64,000 nt of DNA, from assembly GCF_900114475.1 (NCBI RefSeq), contig NZ_FOTE01000004.1:3580-67579 (forward strand), given 5' to 3'. The translations under genes were made by a program, and so were the position numbers. Each line of letters begins with the position of its first letter. Positions within the stretch are counted from its first letter, which is position 1. Under the pieces are notes generated by a model. It was given only the letters and a program-made list of their open reading frames with translations. It made no database searches and was not told where the DNA came from. This DNA is from Paenibacillus sp. 1_12. Its GTDB lineage: Bacteria > Bacillota > Bacilli > Paenibacillales > NBRC-103111. Below are positions 1 through 7,963 of the stretch, piece after piece.

Positions 1-2516
1 CCAGCAATGGCGGCACGTTTGCGCAGCAGCCGGCAGTGACGCTTCGCGACGCTTACGGCAATACACGAACAGGGGATAACGCAACGGTAGTGACCGTCAG
101 CAAGAAGGATGGCGGGTCATGGACGCTGACCGGTACGACTACAGTAACCGCAAGTGCAGGTGTAGCGACATTCAGTGATCTTGGCGCAACGAATGCGGCG
201 CAGGTGACGGGGGCGCAGTTGGCTTTCCAGGCGGGCACATTGGCGGAAATTACGAACTCTACGGTTAAGTTGCCTGCTCCGGCTGGCGCACAAACAGCGA
301 CAGCGGCAGCAGCGCTGACACCCGTTGCTGGTGCGAACAATACCGTAACGCTGACGGTGAAGGATGCGCTTGGGAATACGGATATGAATTTCGACGGGGA
401 CTATGACGTAACGATCTCTGGCGTGAAGCAAACGCCGAACGGTTCATACGGCAGCTTTGCTGGAACGACGTTAACCAGCGGATCACAGACGATCAGCGTG
501 AGCTTCACCGACGGAGTGGCTACGCCTATCTTGGTGCTGCACAAGGCTGACGAGCAGACGATTGGATTCAGCATCGCAGGCGTAGCGAATCCCGCGACGA
601 ACACGCAGGCGATTACGCCAAGTGCGGGCGACTTGTCGGCGATGGAATTAACGCAGGATATTACGGCGCCTGCAGCCAATGGCGGACAGTTCGCACAGCA
701 ACCGTTCGTGAAGCTTGTCGATGCTTACGGCAATATACGAACAGGGGATAACAGCACGATTACCGTGGCGAAGAAGGATGCCGGGAATTGGAATCTGACC
801 GGCACGACTGTAGTAACAGCAAATGCAGGTGTAGCGACATTCAGTGGTCTTGGCGCAACGAATGCGGCGCAGGTGACGGGAGCGCAGCTCGCGTTCGATT
901 CATCAGGACTGGCGCAGATTGCGAGCCAGTCTGTGATACTCCCCTGGCCTGGAGTAGCTGCGCCGAGTGTGGAGTCTGTTACAACGGGAGACAGCCATGT
1001 ACTATTGTCTTGGAGTAAAGTGTATGGGTCAGTCAGCTACGCCGTGTACCAGGGGAGAGCTTCCGGCACCTATGGAGATGCGGTAGCTACAGTGACCGGA
1101 TTCGTTTATGATGCCACCGGATTAACCAATGGGACAACGTATTATTTTGTTGTGAAAGCCGTGAATCCATCCGGAATCAGCGCAGCTTCTAATGAAGTGA
1201 GCGCAACGCCGCAGGTTACAGCGCCTGGAGTACCGGTACTGGGGCCTGCTACACCGGGAGATGCCCGAATAAGCCTAACGTGGGATCCGGTGATCGGTTC
1301 CACGGGGTACAAAATATTCAAAAGCACGACCTCTGGCGCTTATGGATCAGAGGAAGTTTCGGTAAGCGATTCGGTATACGGCTATGAGGTAACAGGATTA
1401 ATGAATGGCACAACGTACTATTTTGTCATCCAAGCGACGAACCCGGGAGGAGACAGTACTGCATCCAATGAAGTGAGCGCAACGCCGCGAACGGTTCCAA
1501 CAGCTCCAACGGGCGTAATCGCGGTAGCTGGTAATGGACAAGCAACGGTAAGCTTCACTGCTCCGGCGAATGGCGGAAGCGACATTACTTACTACGAGGT
1601 TACGGCTATTCCAGGAAATATTACCGTAACAGGGATGGGGAGCCCGATCACGGTAACAGGGCTATCCAACGGAGTTACGTATACGTTTACGGTGCAAGCT
1701 GTCAATAGAGCGGGCAGCAGCGCGGCTTCCGACGCCTCTAATTCCGTGACGCTGAGAAAACCGTCCGGCAGCAGTAATACATCGACGCCATCTTCAACGT
1801 CTGCGGCACCTACTACGATACCTGATCCGGTATCGACGCCTGGTTCTCCAGTGCCTACGGTTGATGTATTTAACAGTAGCATTGTTAATGAAACTAATTT
1901 AGTAAAGACGATTGAATCCAAAGTAGCGGAAGCGAAGGAAGCAAACGCTACAATTGATTTTGCTGACACACAAGGGCACTGGGCTGGAAAGACGATCGAT
2001 GTTTTCATCAAATTGCAACTGATTAAAGGCTACGAAGATGGTACGTTTAGGCCGAATAGTCCTATCACACGCGCTGAGTTTGCAGCGATTCTGAATCGCG
2101 CGTTCAATATCCAAGGTAGCAGCAATACGAGTGTTGTATTGAAGGACATTGGTAATAGCTGGGCGAAAGAAGCGATTGAGAACTTTGTAGCGGCAGGGGT
2201 AATCAAAGGATACGATGACGGTACGTTCAAGTCGGATCAAACGATTACACGTGAAGAAATGGTTGTCATACTGTCCCGCATTGTAAACCTTAACGACCTG
2301 GTGAAGGACACAACAAAAGGCAATTTCAATGATCTGAATGGTTCTTATGCAGCTAGCGAGATCCAAGCAGAAGCGCAGGCAGGTATCGTTAGCGGTAAAG
2401 GGGATGGGAAATTCGAACCCAAGAGCAATGCCACACGTGCAGAAGCGTTACAGATCATCTTGAATGTGCTTGAGCTTAACCCACAGTTGAAGAAGTTGTT
2501 GGATTCACTTAGCTAG
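1..2516 (+). CDS. SLH-domain surface protein, 5' partial
   Basis: Secreted cell-surface protein held to secondary wall polymers by three C-terminal SLH domains. The reading frame is open to the left edge (first whole codon at 3), and the residues before the first GTG (SNGGTFAQQP) match the start of an internal repeat (ANGGQFAQQP), so the true start lies outside the window. Two copies of an Ig/invasin-like repeat, about 223 codons apart, are followed by three fibronectin type III domains (about 945-1760), a Ser/Thr/Pro-rich linker and SLH domains (about 1955-2510) with the motifs GYEDGTFRPN, GYDDGTFKSD and GKGDGKFEPK. The repeats are close at DNA level. It is probably an S-layer or adhesin-type protein; its ligand is unknown. 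Confidence 0.93.
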   Translation, partial: SNGGTFAQQPAVTLRDAYGNTRTGDNATVVTVSKKDGGSWTLTGTTTVTASAGVATFSDLGATNAAQVTGAQLAFQAGTLAEITNSTVKLPAPAGAQTATAAAALTPVAGANNTVTLTVKDALGNTDMNFDGDYDVTISGVKQTPNGSYGSFAGTTLTSGSQTISVSFTDGVATPILVLHKADEQTIGFSIAGVANPATNTQAITPSAGDLSAMELTQDITAPAANGGQFAQQPFVKLVDAYGNIRTGDNSTITVAKKDAGNWNLTGTTVVTANAGVATFSGLGATNAAQVTGAQLAFDSSGLAQIASQSVILPWPGVAAPSVESVTTGDSHVLLSWSKVYGSVSYAVYQGRASGTYGDAVATVTGFVYDATGLTNGTTYYFVVKAVNPSGISAASNEVSATPQVTAPGVPVLGPATPGDARISLTWDPVIGSTGYKIFKSTTSGAYGSEEVSVSDSVYGYEVTGLMNGTTYYFVIQATNPGGDSTASNEVSATPRTVPTAPTGVIAVAGNGQATVSFTAPANGGSDITYYEVTAIPGNITVTGMGSPITVTGLSNGVTYTFTVQAVNRAGSSAASDASNSVTLRKPSGSSNTSTPSSTSAAPTTIPDPVSTPGSPVPTVDVFNSSIVNETNLVKTIESKVAEAKEANATIDFADTQGHWAGKTIDVFIKLQLIKGYEDGTFRPNSPITRAEFAAILNRAFNIQGSSNTSVVLKDIGNSWAKEAIENFVAAGVIKGYDDGTFKSDQTITREEMVVILSRIVNLNDLVKDTTKGNFNDLNGSYAASEIQAEAQAGIVSGKGDGKFEPKSNATRAEALQIILNVLELNPQLKKLLDSLS

Positions 2517-2523
2517 TATCTGT

Positions 2524-2556
2524 GAAGGACGCCCGATCGGGGCGTCCTTCATTTCG
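2524..2556 (+). terminator. intrinsic terminator after SLH gene
   Basis: An 11-bp GC-rich inverted repeat (GAAGGACGCCC / GGGCGTCCTTC) starts 8 nt after the stop codon and is followed by a T-rich stretch. Confidence 0.85.
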
Positions 2557-2649
2557 TTGTAAACGTTCAAATAGCTTGTAGCTATGAGTAGTCATCTCTT
2601 GACCTTCAATGATAATAGCCCAACCCAACCCAATGATTGTAATAGGCAG

Positions 2650-2690
2650 ATCGAAGGCACCTATTCAGGTGCCTTCGATTTCGCCTTAGA
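2650..2690 (+). terminator. terminator-like hairpin
   Basis: A perfect 13-bp stem with a 4-nt loop (2650-2662 / 2667-2679) is followed by a pyrimidine-rich but not pure T tract. Confidence 0.5.
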
Positions 2691-2878
2691 GATGATACGC
2701 TGAACCTTATCATCGTTAGTGGTAAAGCAGAGAATAGAGCTAAATGTTGAAGCGGTAGCGATAAATATGCAGGACGGAGCTTAAATTGTCGAGGTACTCG
2801 ACACACGTTGAGTGCTGTGTGTCGGTAGTGAGAAAGCATTGATTTAACGCCACATTTACCTAAATATATAACCTGCAG

Positions 2879-2913
2879 AGCCCAAGTGGTGATACCGCTT
2901 GGGCTTTATTTTC
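2879..2913 (+). terminator. intrinsic terminator-like hairpin
   Basis: An 11-bp stem AGCCCAAGTGG / CCGCTTGGGCT (one G.U pair) with a TGATA loop is followed by TTATTTTCTT. No clear gene lies just upstream on this strand. Confidence 0.7.
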
Positions 2914-3187
2914 TTGCAATTGAGAGTAAAAGCCACAATGTTCTAAAGTACTGTTAATGTTTCAAAACATGTGAAGACTTTAATACAGTGGACTAAAGGG
3001 GATTAAAAACCCCTCGCATATTTAAGCCCGTTCAGTGAGCGTTTTTTTTACCCTTATAAGGGAGGGGAAATAGACATCTTTTAGACAGCGATATGAATTA
3101 GATAATCTTTTTTGGAAATCACGTAAGCATCTGGTCTATTAACAAGCGTATTTTTATGTGTAAATAACATGAAAATCTCTTATTCGC

Positions 3188-3217
3188 TTGACATTATGAT
3201 ATTAAAAGTAATATATT
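3188..3217 (+). promoter_or_regulatory. sigma-A-like promoter
   Basis: TTGACA at 3188-3193 is followed after 18 nt by TATATT (3212-3217), or after 15 nt by TAATAT. Because this -10 overlaps the first possible TTG start at 3216, it argues that translation of the next gene begins further down, at 3252. Confidence 0.65.
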
Positions 3218-3251
3218 GAATGAGAATATATTACCTGTGACAAGGGCGGCG

Positions 3252-4028
3252 ATGTATATGAAACTGGCGTCTTTCTATAAAAACAGTTTGGTACCTACTT
3301 ATGAACGTGTCAATGTATTAAGCAAAGCAACCATTGCAGTTATCGAAACTTTACAAGATAATATTCCCGACCCTGAACTTGTCGATGACTCTAGACCGTT
3401 TGTTCGTCGACAGGACGTAATGAATGCAATCCTCAAAGCTGTAAATCATTTGCCAAAGGATTGGAGAATGTCTGCGAGAAAGAAAAGAGCTGGTGGGAAT
3501 TTTAACTATGTTGTGGTTCACTTTGAGGATCTTAACCTTAATCTTATACCGATTCACCTCCTATCCTATTCCAAGCTCCCAAAACCAAGCAGATATCGTG
3601 GCGATATTTCGGCGTTCAATCTCGCTGTAATGAAGGATCGAGGTATGGTATCAGACTTGGAGTTTCAAACACATTTTAACTTTGATAACGAAACTTCGTT
3701 AGTTACTGAACCAGACATTCCGTCTAATATAAAAGACATTCCCTTTGGTTTGTTTCTAATTTATGATGGTACTAATGCAAAGGCGCCAATACGTCTCGCT
3801 GCCTTAACACCTGATCAAGAACGTTATATTTTCTGCGATAACATAGAGTTATTGAAAGAATACAGCCAATCGAATGAAATTGAAGTTGAGACTCCTATCG
3901 AAATGAAAAAACAGCGCAAGCTGAAGTTAGAAACGTCTCAAGTGAAGGAATATCAGGATGTTCCAAACGTAGTAATAAAAAAGGATAGAGTAAATAGAAT
4001 GAGTGATGAAGATGCAAACACAATTTAA
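3252..4028 (+). CDS. hypothetical protein, partner of XRE-ImmA gene
   Basis: A protein of about 258 residues that I do not recognise. A TTG at 3216 would extend it by 12 codons, but the promoter sits on top of that codon, so the ATG at 3252 preceded by AAGGGCG is preferred. It is soluble and mixed alpha/beta with a charged C-terminal tail (KKQRKLKLE and VIKKDRVNR). No signal peptide or membrane segment is visible. The gene overlaps the start of the next gene, so the two are co-translated. Unknown proteins paired with XRE-ImmA/IrrE genes are often toxins, antitoxins or phage control proteins, but nothing in this sequence picks one of these. Confidence 0.7.
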   Translation: MYMKLASFYKNSLVPTYERVNVLSKATIAVIETLQDNIPDPELVDDSRPFVRRQDVMNAILKAVNHLPKDWRMSARKKRAGGNFNYVVVHFEDLNLNLIPIHLLSYSKLPKPSRYRGDISAFNLAVMKDRGMVSDLEFQTHFNFDNETSLVTEPDIPSNIKDIPFGLFLIYDGTNAKAPIRLAALTPDQERYIFCDNIELLKEYSQSNEIEVETPIEMKKQRKLKLETSQVKEYQDVPNVVIKKDRVNRMSDEDANTI

Positions 4029-5157
4029 TCCTAAAAAATTATCCTCAGCTAGAACTGCAAGAGGGTTTACCATTAAAGAATTAGCTGAGCGAATTGGGAT
4101 CAGCAAACAGGCAATATCACAATTTGAGTTAGGTCAGGCAATTCCAAAGGCTGAAACGATGATGCTCATTGTAAATACACTTGATTTTCCCAAAGGCTAT
4201 TTTTTTGAAACCGAAGAGGAACAGTACGTCGGTAATACATATTTCCGGGCTTCCGCTTCAATAACAAAACGAGTCAGAGAAATGCAGAAGGAACGAGCTG
4301 GGTGGGTTTCAAAGGTGTATAATATCTTGAATCAATATGTTGAATTTCCAATTCCTAACCTGCCCGACCTTTCGTATTTTACTGATGGAGAATGGGATAC
4401 AGACCGAATAGAAGAATTGGCAATTACAACGAGGAACCACTGGAAACTTGGAGATAAGCCAATCAACAACTTAGTTAACGTTTTAGAAAGCAATGGAGTT
4501 ATTGTTGCTTCAGTTGAACTGGGGAGTATAAAAGTGGATGCCTTCTGTCAGCCGAGATCTGGAAGATCATTTATTATTCTGGGAGAAGATAAGAAATCGG
4601 CCTCCAGACGACATTTTGATGCTGCTCATGAATTAGGCCACTTGTTAATGCATTTAGATGTTCACAATCAAGATAGCCTAACTAAAGAGGAATTCAAGCT
4701 AATGGAACAGCAGGCTAATCAATTTGCCTCTGCCTTTCTTTTGCCTGAAGATGCATTCTCTTCAATGGTCTCAAGTGAAACGACTTTGGATGGTTACACA
4801 GAGCTTAAGAAGTATTGGCGTGTATCCATTGGTGCGATGATTCACCGTGCTAAAGACCTAGGGATAATATCGCTGAGTCGATATACTTCATTGCAGAAGC
4901 AAATCTCAATGCGCAAAATGAGACATAAAGAGCCATTAGACGATGTACTGCCTGTTCCATATCCAACATTGTTTAAAAAAGCCTTTGAGGTTATTCTGCA
5001 ATCAGGTATTGATGGGTTTGAATTGGTACAGAAACAGGTTCGTTTGAATCCCAAAGATGTAGAAACTCTTTGTGAGTTGAATCCAGGAACATTATCTCTT
5101 AGAAAAGAAGATTCTGTTATCAAGCTAAGGCACTTAGGACAACATCAGGCTAACTAA
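4012..5157 (+). CDS. XRE-family regulator with ImmA/IrrE metallopeptidase domain
   Basis: Fusion of an N-terminal XRE helix-turn-helix (about residues 8-60) to an ImmA/IrrE (COG2856) metallopeptidase. The zinc motif HELGH lies at about residues 206-210, inside HFDAAHELGHLLMHLD, and the glutamate-rich helix EQQANQFASAFLLP follows as in the family. Such proteins bind DNA and cleave or sense a partner repressor or antitoxin. GTG 4003 and ATG 4006 are also possible starts; 4012 gives the usual short XRE N-terminus. It overlaps the preceding gene, so it is translationally coupled. Likely roles are a stress or phage switch or a toxin-antitoxin component. Confidence 0.88.
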   Translation: MQTQFNPKKLSSARTARGFTIKELAERIGISKQAISQFELGQAIPKAETMMLIVNTLDFPKGYFFETEEEQYVGNTYFRASASITKRVREMQKERAGWVSKVYNILNQYVEFPIPNLPDLSYFTDGEWDTDRIEELAITTRNHWKLGDKPINNLVNVLESNGVIVASVELGSIKVDAFCQPRSGRSFIILGEDKKSASRRHFDAAHELGHLLMHLDVHNQDSLTKEEFKLMEQQANQFASAFLLPEDAFSSMVSSETTLDGYTELKKYWRVSIGAMIHRAKDLGIISLSRYTSLQKQISMRKMRHKEPLDDVLPVPYPTLFKKAFEVILQSGIDGFELVQKQVRLNPKDVETLCELNPGTLSLRKEDSVIKLRHLGQHQAN

Positions 5158-5273
5158 CAAATAGTGGTAATTAATTGAAGAGAGGCTTTCAGCTTACTCT
5201 TCTTTTTTTTGTGAAACTAAACAATAATGCGTACGTAGCTGTCGTACGTATCTGTCAAATAAGAGGTGAAATG

Positions 5274-6098
5274 ATGAGTTACACCATTGAATTTATAAAA
5301 TCAATGTTTCCGGATTCACTAACTGCGGCTATTGCCATTAGTATTACAATCTTGGTTTTTTGGATGTATAAAGAGCTTAGGAGCACTTTCCTTGAAAGTA
5401 GTAAATCTAATCAACAGCGGATTGATAAAGCTCTTGATGTTTATTCAGACTTAGAATTTGAGATATTCAAATATTTTAATGGGAGGTCTGACTTTTTTAC
5501 TGTTACCGAAAAAATATCAAAGACTGTTTCTTTATTACCCTATGACTTATTAAAAAAGTATATTAAATTCAAAGTAACAACTGATGAAGCCTTGAAGAAT
5601 GACTTACTACTCGAGTTTCATAAAGAGATAGAGAGTGAGATATACAGGCTTAAATTAAAGCAAATTGATTCGGTGACCTTAAAAAACGATAAAGGCATAT
5701 GGTCTAGTGTTGATCTCTATATAAGAACAAAGGTTGCTCCTTTTGGTATTCCCTTAATATACACGTATCTTAATTTAACGCTACTAATGCTGTTAGCACT
5801 ACTCACTATCTCAATAGTAGGTGCCGCTTCAATAGAGCAACAGATAATGATCTTATCTTTATTTCTTTCTGGAATTTTTTATTTTGCGGTTTTATATCTT
5901 ATTATTAATGAAGGATTTATTAAAAAGCGATTCAAACATTCTCTTACTAACTGGATTGTATTTCTTATTTTTGCGATTGGACTGCCTCTAGTGGTTTTTT
6001 TTACAGGGTTTTGGTTCAAGGGTATTATTGTTCTTATATTAGTATTTATTTTTGCTTATTATGCGGGAAGAAAGTCTATGAGAGAGCCAGTAGTGTAG
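5274..6098 (+). CDS. predicted membrane protein
   Basis: About 274 residues, not recognised. There is one N-terminal transmembrane helix (AAIAISITILVFWMY), then a charged cytosolic region of roughly 130 residues, then three or four C-terminal hydrophobic helices ending in FAYYAGRKS. The ATG at 5274 (or 5271) is preceded by AGAGGTG at good spacing; a longer upstream reading frame has no ribosome binding site. It follows the XRE-ImmA gene by about 115 bases in the same orientation and is similarly AT-rich, so it may belong to the same accessory module, possibly as a membrane effector. That role is inference only. Confidence 0.75.
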   Translation: MSYTIEFIKSMFPDSLTAAIAISITILVFWMYKELRSTFLESSKSNQQRIDKALDVYSDLEFEIFKYFNGRSDFFTVTEKISKTVSLLPYDLLKKYIKFKVTTDEALKNDLLLEFHKEIESEIYRLKLKQIDSVTLKNDKGIWSSVDLYIRTKVAPFGIPLIYTYLNLTLLMLLALLTISIVGAASIEQQIMILSLFLSGIFYFAVLYLIINEGFIKKRFKHSLTNWIVFLIFAIGLPLVVFFTGFWFKGIIVLILVFIFAYYAGRKSMREPVV

Positions 6099-6196
6099 CG
6101 CCTCCTTTAAACAGTATTCAACTTATAAAGTTGTTGATGTGAGAGGAGTCTGGCTCTATTTGTACATTAACTTGAATTATGAGAGGACGAAGTACT

Positions 6197-7216
6197 ATGC
6201 GTACAGAACTTGATAAGCTTCTAATTGATTTTGGGGCAGCTCTCTCACCACATGAACATCATCAATATATCCCAAAACTTCGAGATTATTTAGTCCCCTA
6301 CATACTTAATGAGAAAAGACATGTTAGTAGTCTTGAGTCTCTATTTAAAAATGAATTCACTAGGAATGATGTAATAAAAAGCACTGAATATTATGTTGTA
6401 CAGAATAAAAATGTGAGAAGTAAAGGTTCAATCGATGATTTCTTAATTGCTTTAAATCAGTTATCTGTAGAATTATTAAATGAAAAATATCCTAATCCTA
6501 ATCTAAGAAATATTCAGCCCTATACTAAATTGAATCAGGAAGTTGAAGCGAATCTTGAACGATATGGGCGCATTTTAAAGGATAGGGAAGCAAATCCAGC
6601 TATTGATGAAAACCAGTTTTTACATCTATGCAATATACTTAACTCTGACTTGACAGATTCTCATAAATCACTACAAGTAACGGTGATAATAAAGTTGATT
6701 TTACTTTATGGCTTTAAATTCAACAGAATAGCGGATTTTACATTAGAGGATTTTGATGTTGAACGGCGTTTACTTAAAGTTAAGCGTGAGCAGTTCAATA
6801 ATGAAACAATTGATCTTGAATTACCTTATTCTTTATATCTTGATCTGAAGAAATATCATGAATTAAGAATTACTTTAAAAACAGACAACAATCTCCTATT
6901 CCTAACAAGTATATTTACTACTGTTAATCCCAGCTTCTTGAATGATATTTTAAATAAGGCGAGGGATACTTATTACGATAAGAAAATTATAGATAGTAGT
7001 TTGAAAAACCCCTTTACTACAACGGGATTGTCTAAATTTGCAATAATTAATATGATACTCGAAGGAATTAATCAATCTACAATAATCGATATTACAGGTG
7101 TTAATGAGATAATTTATCGTAACTGCCAAGAAACAGTGAATGGTGAGTTGAAGGGGAATTATAATAGGTACATCAATTATAAGTTACGAGCTATCCAAAC
7201 ATATGACATTCTATAA
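6197..7216 (+). CDS. degenerate tyrosine recombinase-like protein
   Basis: About 339 residues. The segment LLYGFKFNRIADFTLEDFD aligns by eye with the Arg I region of tyrosine recombinases (usual form TGLR..E....W.DID), and IIDITGVNEIIYRNCQE resembles the region around the nucleophile tyrosine. The first arginine is replaced by lysine and the HxxR box is not evident, so recombinase activity is doubtful. The ATG at 6197 is preceded by GAGAGGA at 9 nt, and the in-frame ATG at 6179 has no such site. It ends the AT-rich block. It may be a decayed integrase or a repurposed DNA-binding protein. Confidence 0.6.
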   Translation: MRTELDKLLIDFGAALSPHEHHQYIPKLRDYLVPYILNEKRHVSSLESLFKNEFTRNDVIKSTEYYVVQNKNVRSKGSIDDFLIALNQLSVELLNEKYPNPNLRNIQPYTKLNQEVEANLERYGRILKDREANPAIDENQFLHLCNILNSDLTDSHKSLQVTVIIKLILLYGFKFNRIADFTLEDFDVERRLLKVKREQFNNETIDLELPYSLYLDLKKYHELRITLKTDNNLLFLTSIFTTVNPSFLNDILNKARDTYYDKKIIDSSLKNPFTTTGLSKFAIINMILEGINQSTIIDITGVNEIIYRNCQETVNGELKGNYNRYINYKLRAIQTYDIL

Positions 7217-7607
7217 ATGATTTTAGTGTTGAGAACAATTGAAATAACCTTTATGGCTTGAAAAGTTACTATTGAATGAATGCCTAATGCCTAAGGTTTT
7301 TGTTTTACTATAATTGAGATTTTATAGTATTGCTCAATTGTATTAATTGAGAAGAGGACTTAGCCAGAGGTACTGCAAGCTTTGTCATCGAGCATAAGAA
7401 AATAGCGAAGACACATGAACTGTGCAGAGAAGTTATCCAAAAAATTCAGAGTTTACGGTGGGCAAGGCATGTTCTTATTGGTCAATTAGAGTCATTGTAA
7501 AATATTGAGCATATTTCAAGAGCAGGCCGTTGGACTAAAACTAGCTATTGAATAAGTTCCTCTTCTACGGTAAGATCAATGAACTTTTACCTTGGGAGGG
7601 GATTTGA
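7217..7607. other. intergenic region with a possible gene remnant
   Basis: About 390 bases. A start-less frame at 7351-7500 (50 codons including TAA) reads as a plausible helical peptide, with EHKKIAKTHELCREVIQ followed by WARHVLIGQLESL, but a stop lies just before it. It may be the tail of a lost gene. The ribosome binding site of the next gene is GGGAGGGG at 7594-7601. Confidence 0.35.
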
Positions 7608-7898
7608 TTGCGACAACAACAACTGCCTGAATGGGCTAAGCCATCGTTTGATGGACGCTTTAATATGTTAGCAACCCTCGCTGGGAAACAACAAGAAATT
7701 GAACCTTTGCGGCTGAAGCAGGTTGAACTAGAGGATCAGTTAAAGCAGGAAGTAACCCCACGACAATACCAGCTTTTACTCGAATGGGAGGAGACGTTGA
7801 ATCATCGCAATGCCCTAGAAAAGGAATTTATGTTTCTGGCAGGGATCAAAGATGGGATGAAGTGTCTAAAAGAGCTCTATGAGTTTGCTTCAGATTAA
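7608..7898 (+). CDS. small helical hypothetical protein
   Basis: 96 residues with a TTG start 6 nt after GGGAGGGG. It is rich in Glu, Lys and Leu, with heptad-like spacing in the middle (PLRLKQVELEDQLKQ) and a conserved-looking end GIKDGMKCLKELYEF. This resembles the small helical proteins common in Paenibacillus (DUF6809-like), but I cannot confirm the family. A strong terminator follows 21 bases after the stop. Confidence 0.7.
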   Translation: MRQQQLPEWAKPSFDGRFNMLATLAGKQQEIEPLRLKQVELEDQLKQEVTPRQYQLLLEWEETLNHRNALEKEFMFLAGIKDGMKCLKELYEFASD

Positions 7899-7918
7899 TT
7901 GAATGCCCTATCATTGAT

Positions 7919-7963
7919 AAAGAGCGGAAGATAAGCCTAAGTGCTTACCTTCCGCTCTTTATT
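7919..7963 (+). terminator. bidirectional terminator, group IIC intron target
   Basis: A 12-bp stem AAAGAGCGGAAG / CTTCCGCTCTTT is extended by ATAAGC / GCTTAC around a 6-nt loop and followed by ATT. The group II intron begins right after it. It originally sat between this gene and the convergent XRE gene now on the far side of the intron. Confidence 0.9.

Larger units (their letters stand above)
2517..3251. other. intergenic region with terminator-like hairpins
   Basis: No convincing gene is seen in about 730 bases. It holds the SLH-gene terminator, a 13-bp perfect hairpin at 2650-2679 (ATCGAAGGCACCT stem), a terminator at 2879-2913 and a weak hairpin with a T8 run at 3029-3048. The stacked terminators suggest that small transcripts or lost genes once lay between them. 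The promoter of the next operon lies at 3188. Confidence 0.6.

Noticed and set aside
4842-5123. Antisense frame over the XRE-ImmA gene, and other long minus-strand frames opposite clear genes
   Set aside because: They mirror the codon pattern of the real genes and have no ribosome binding sites or recognisable domains.
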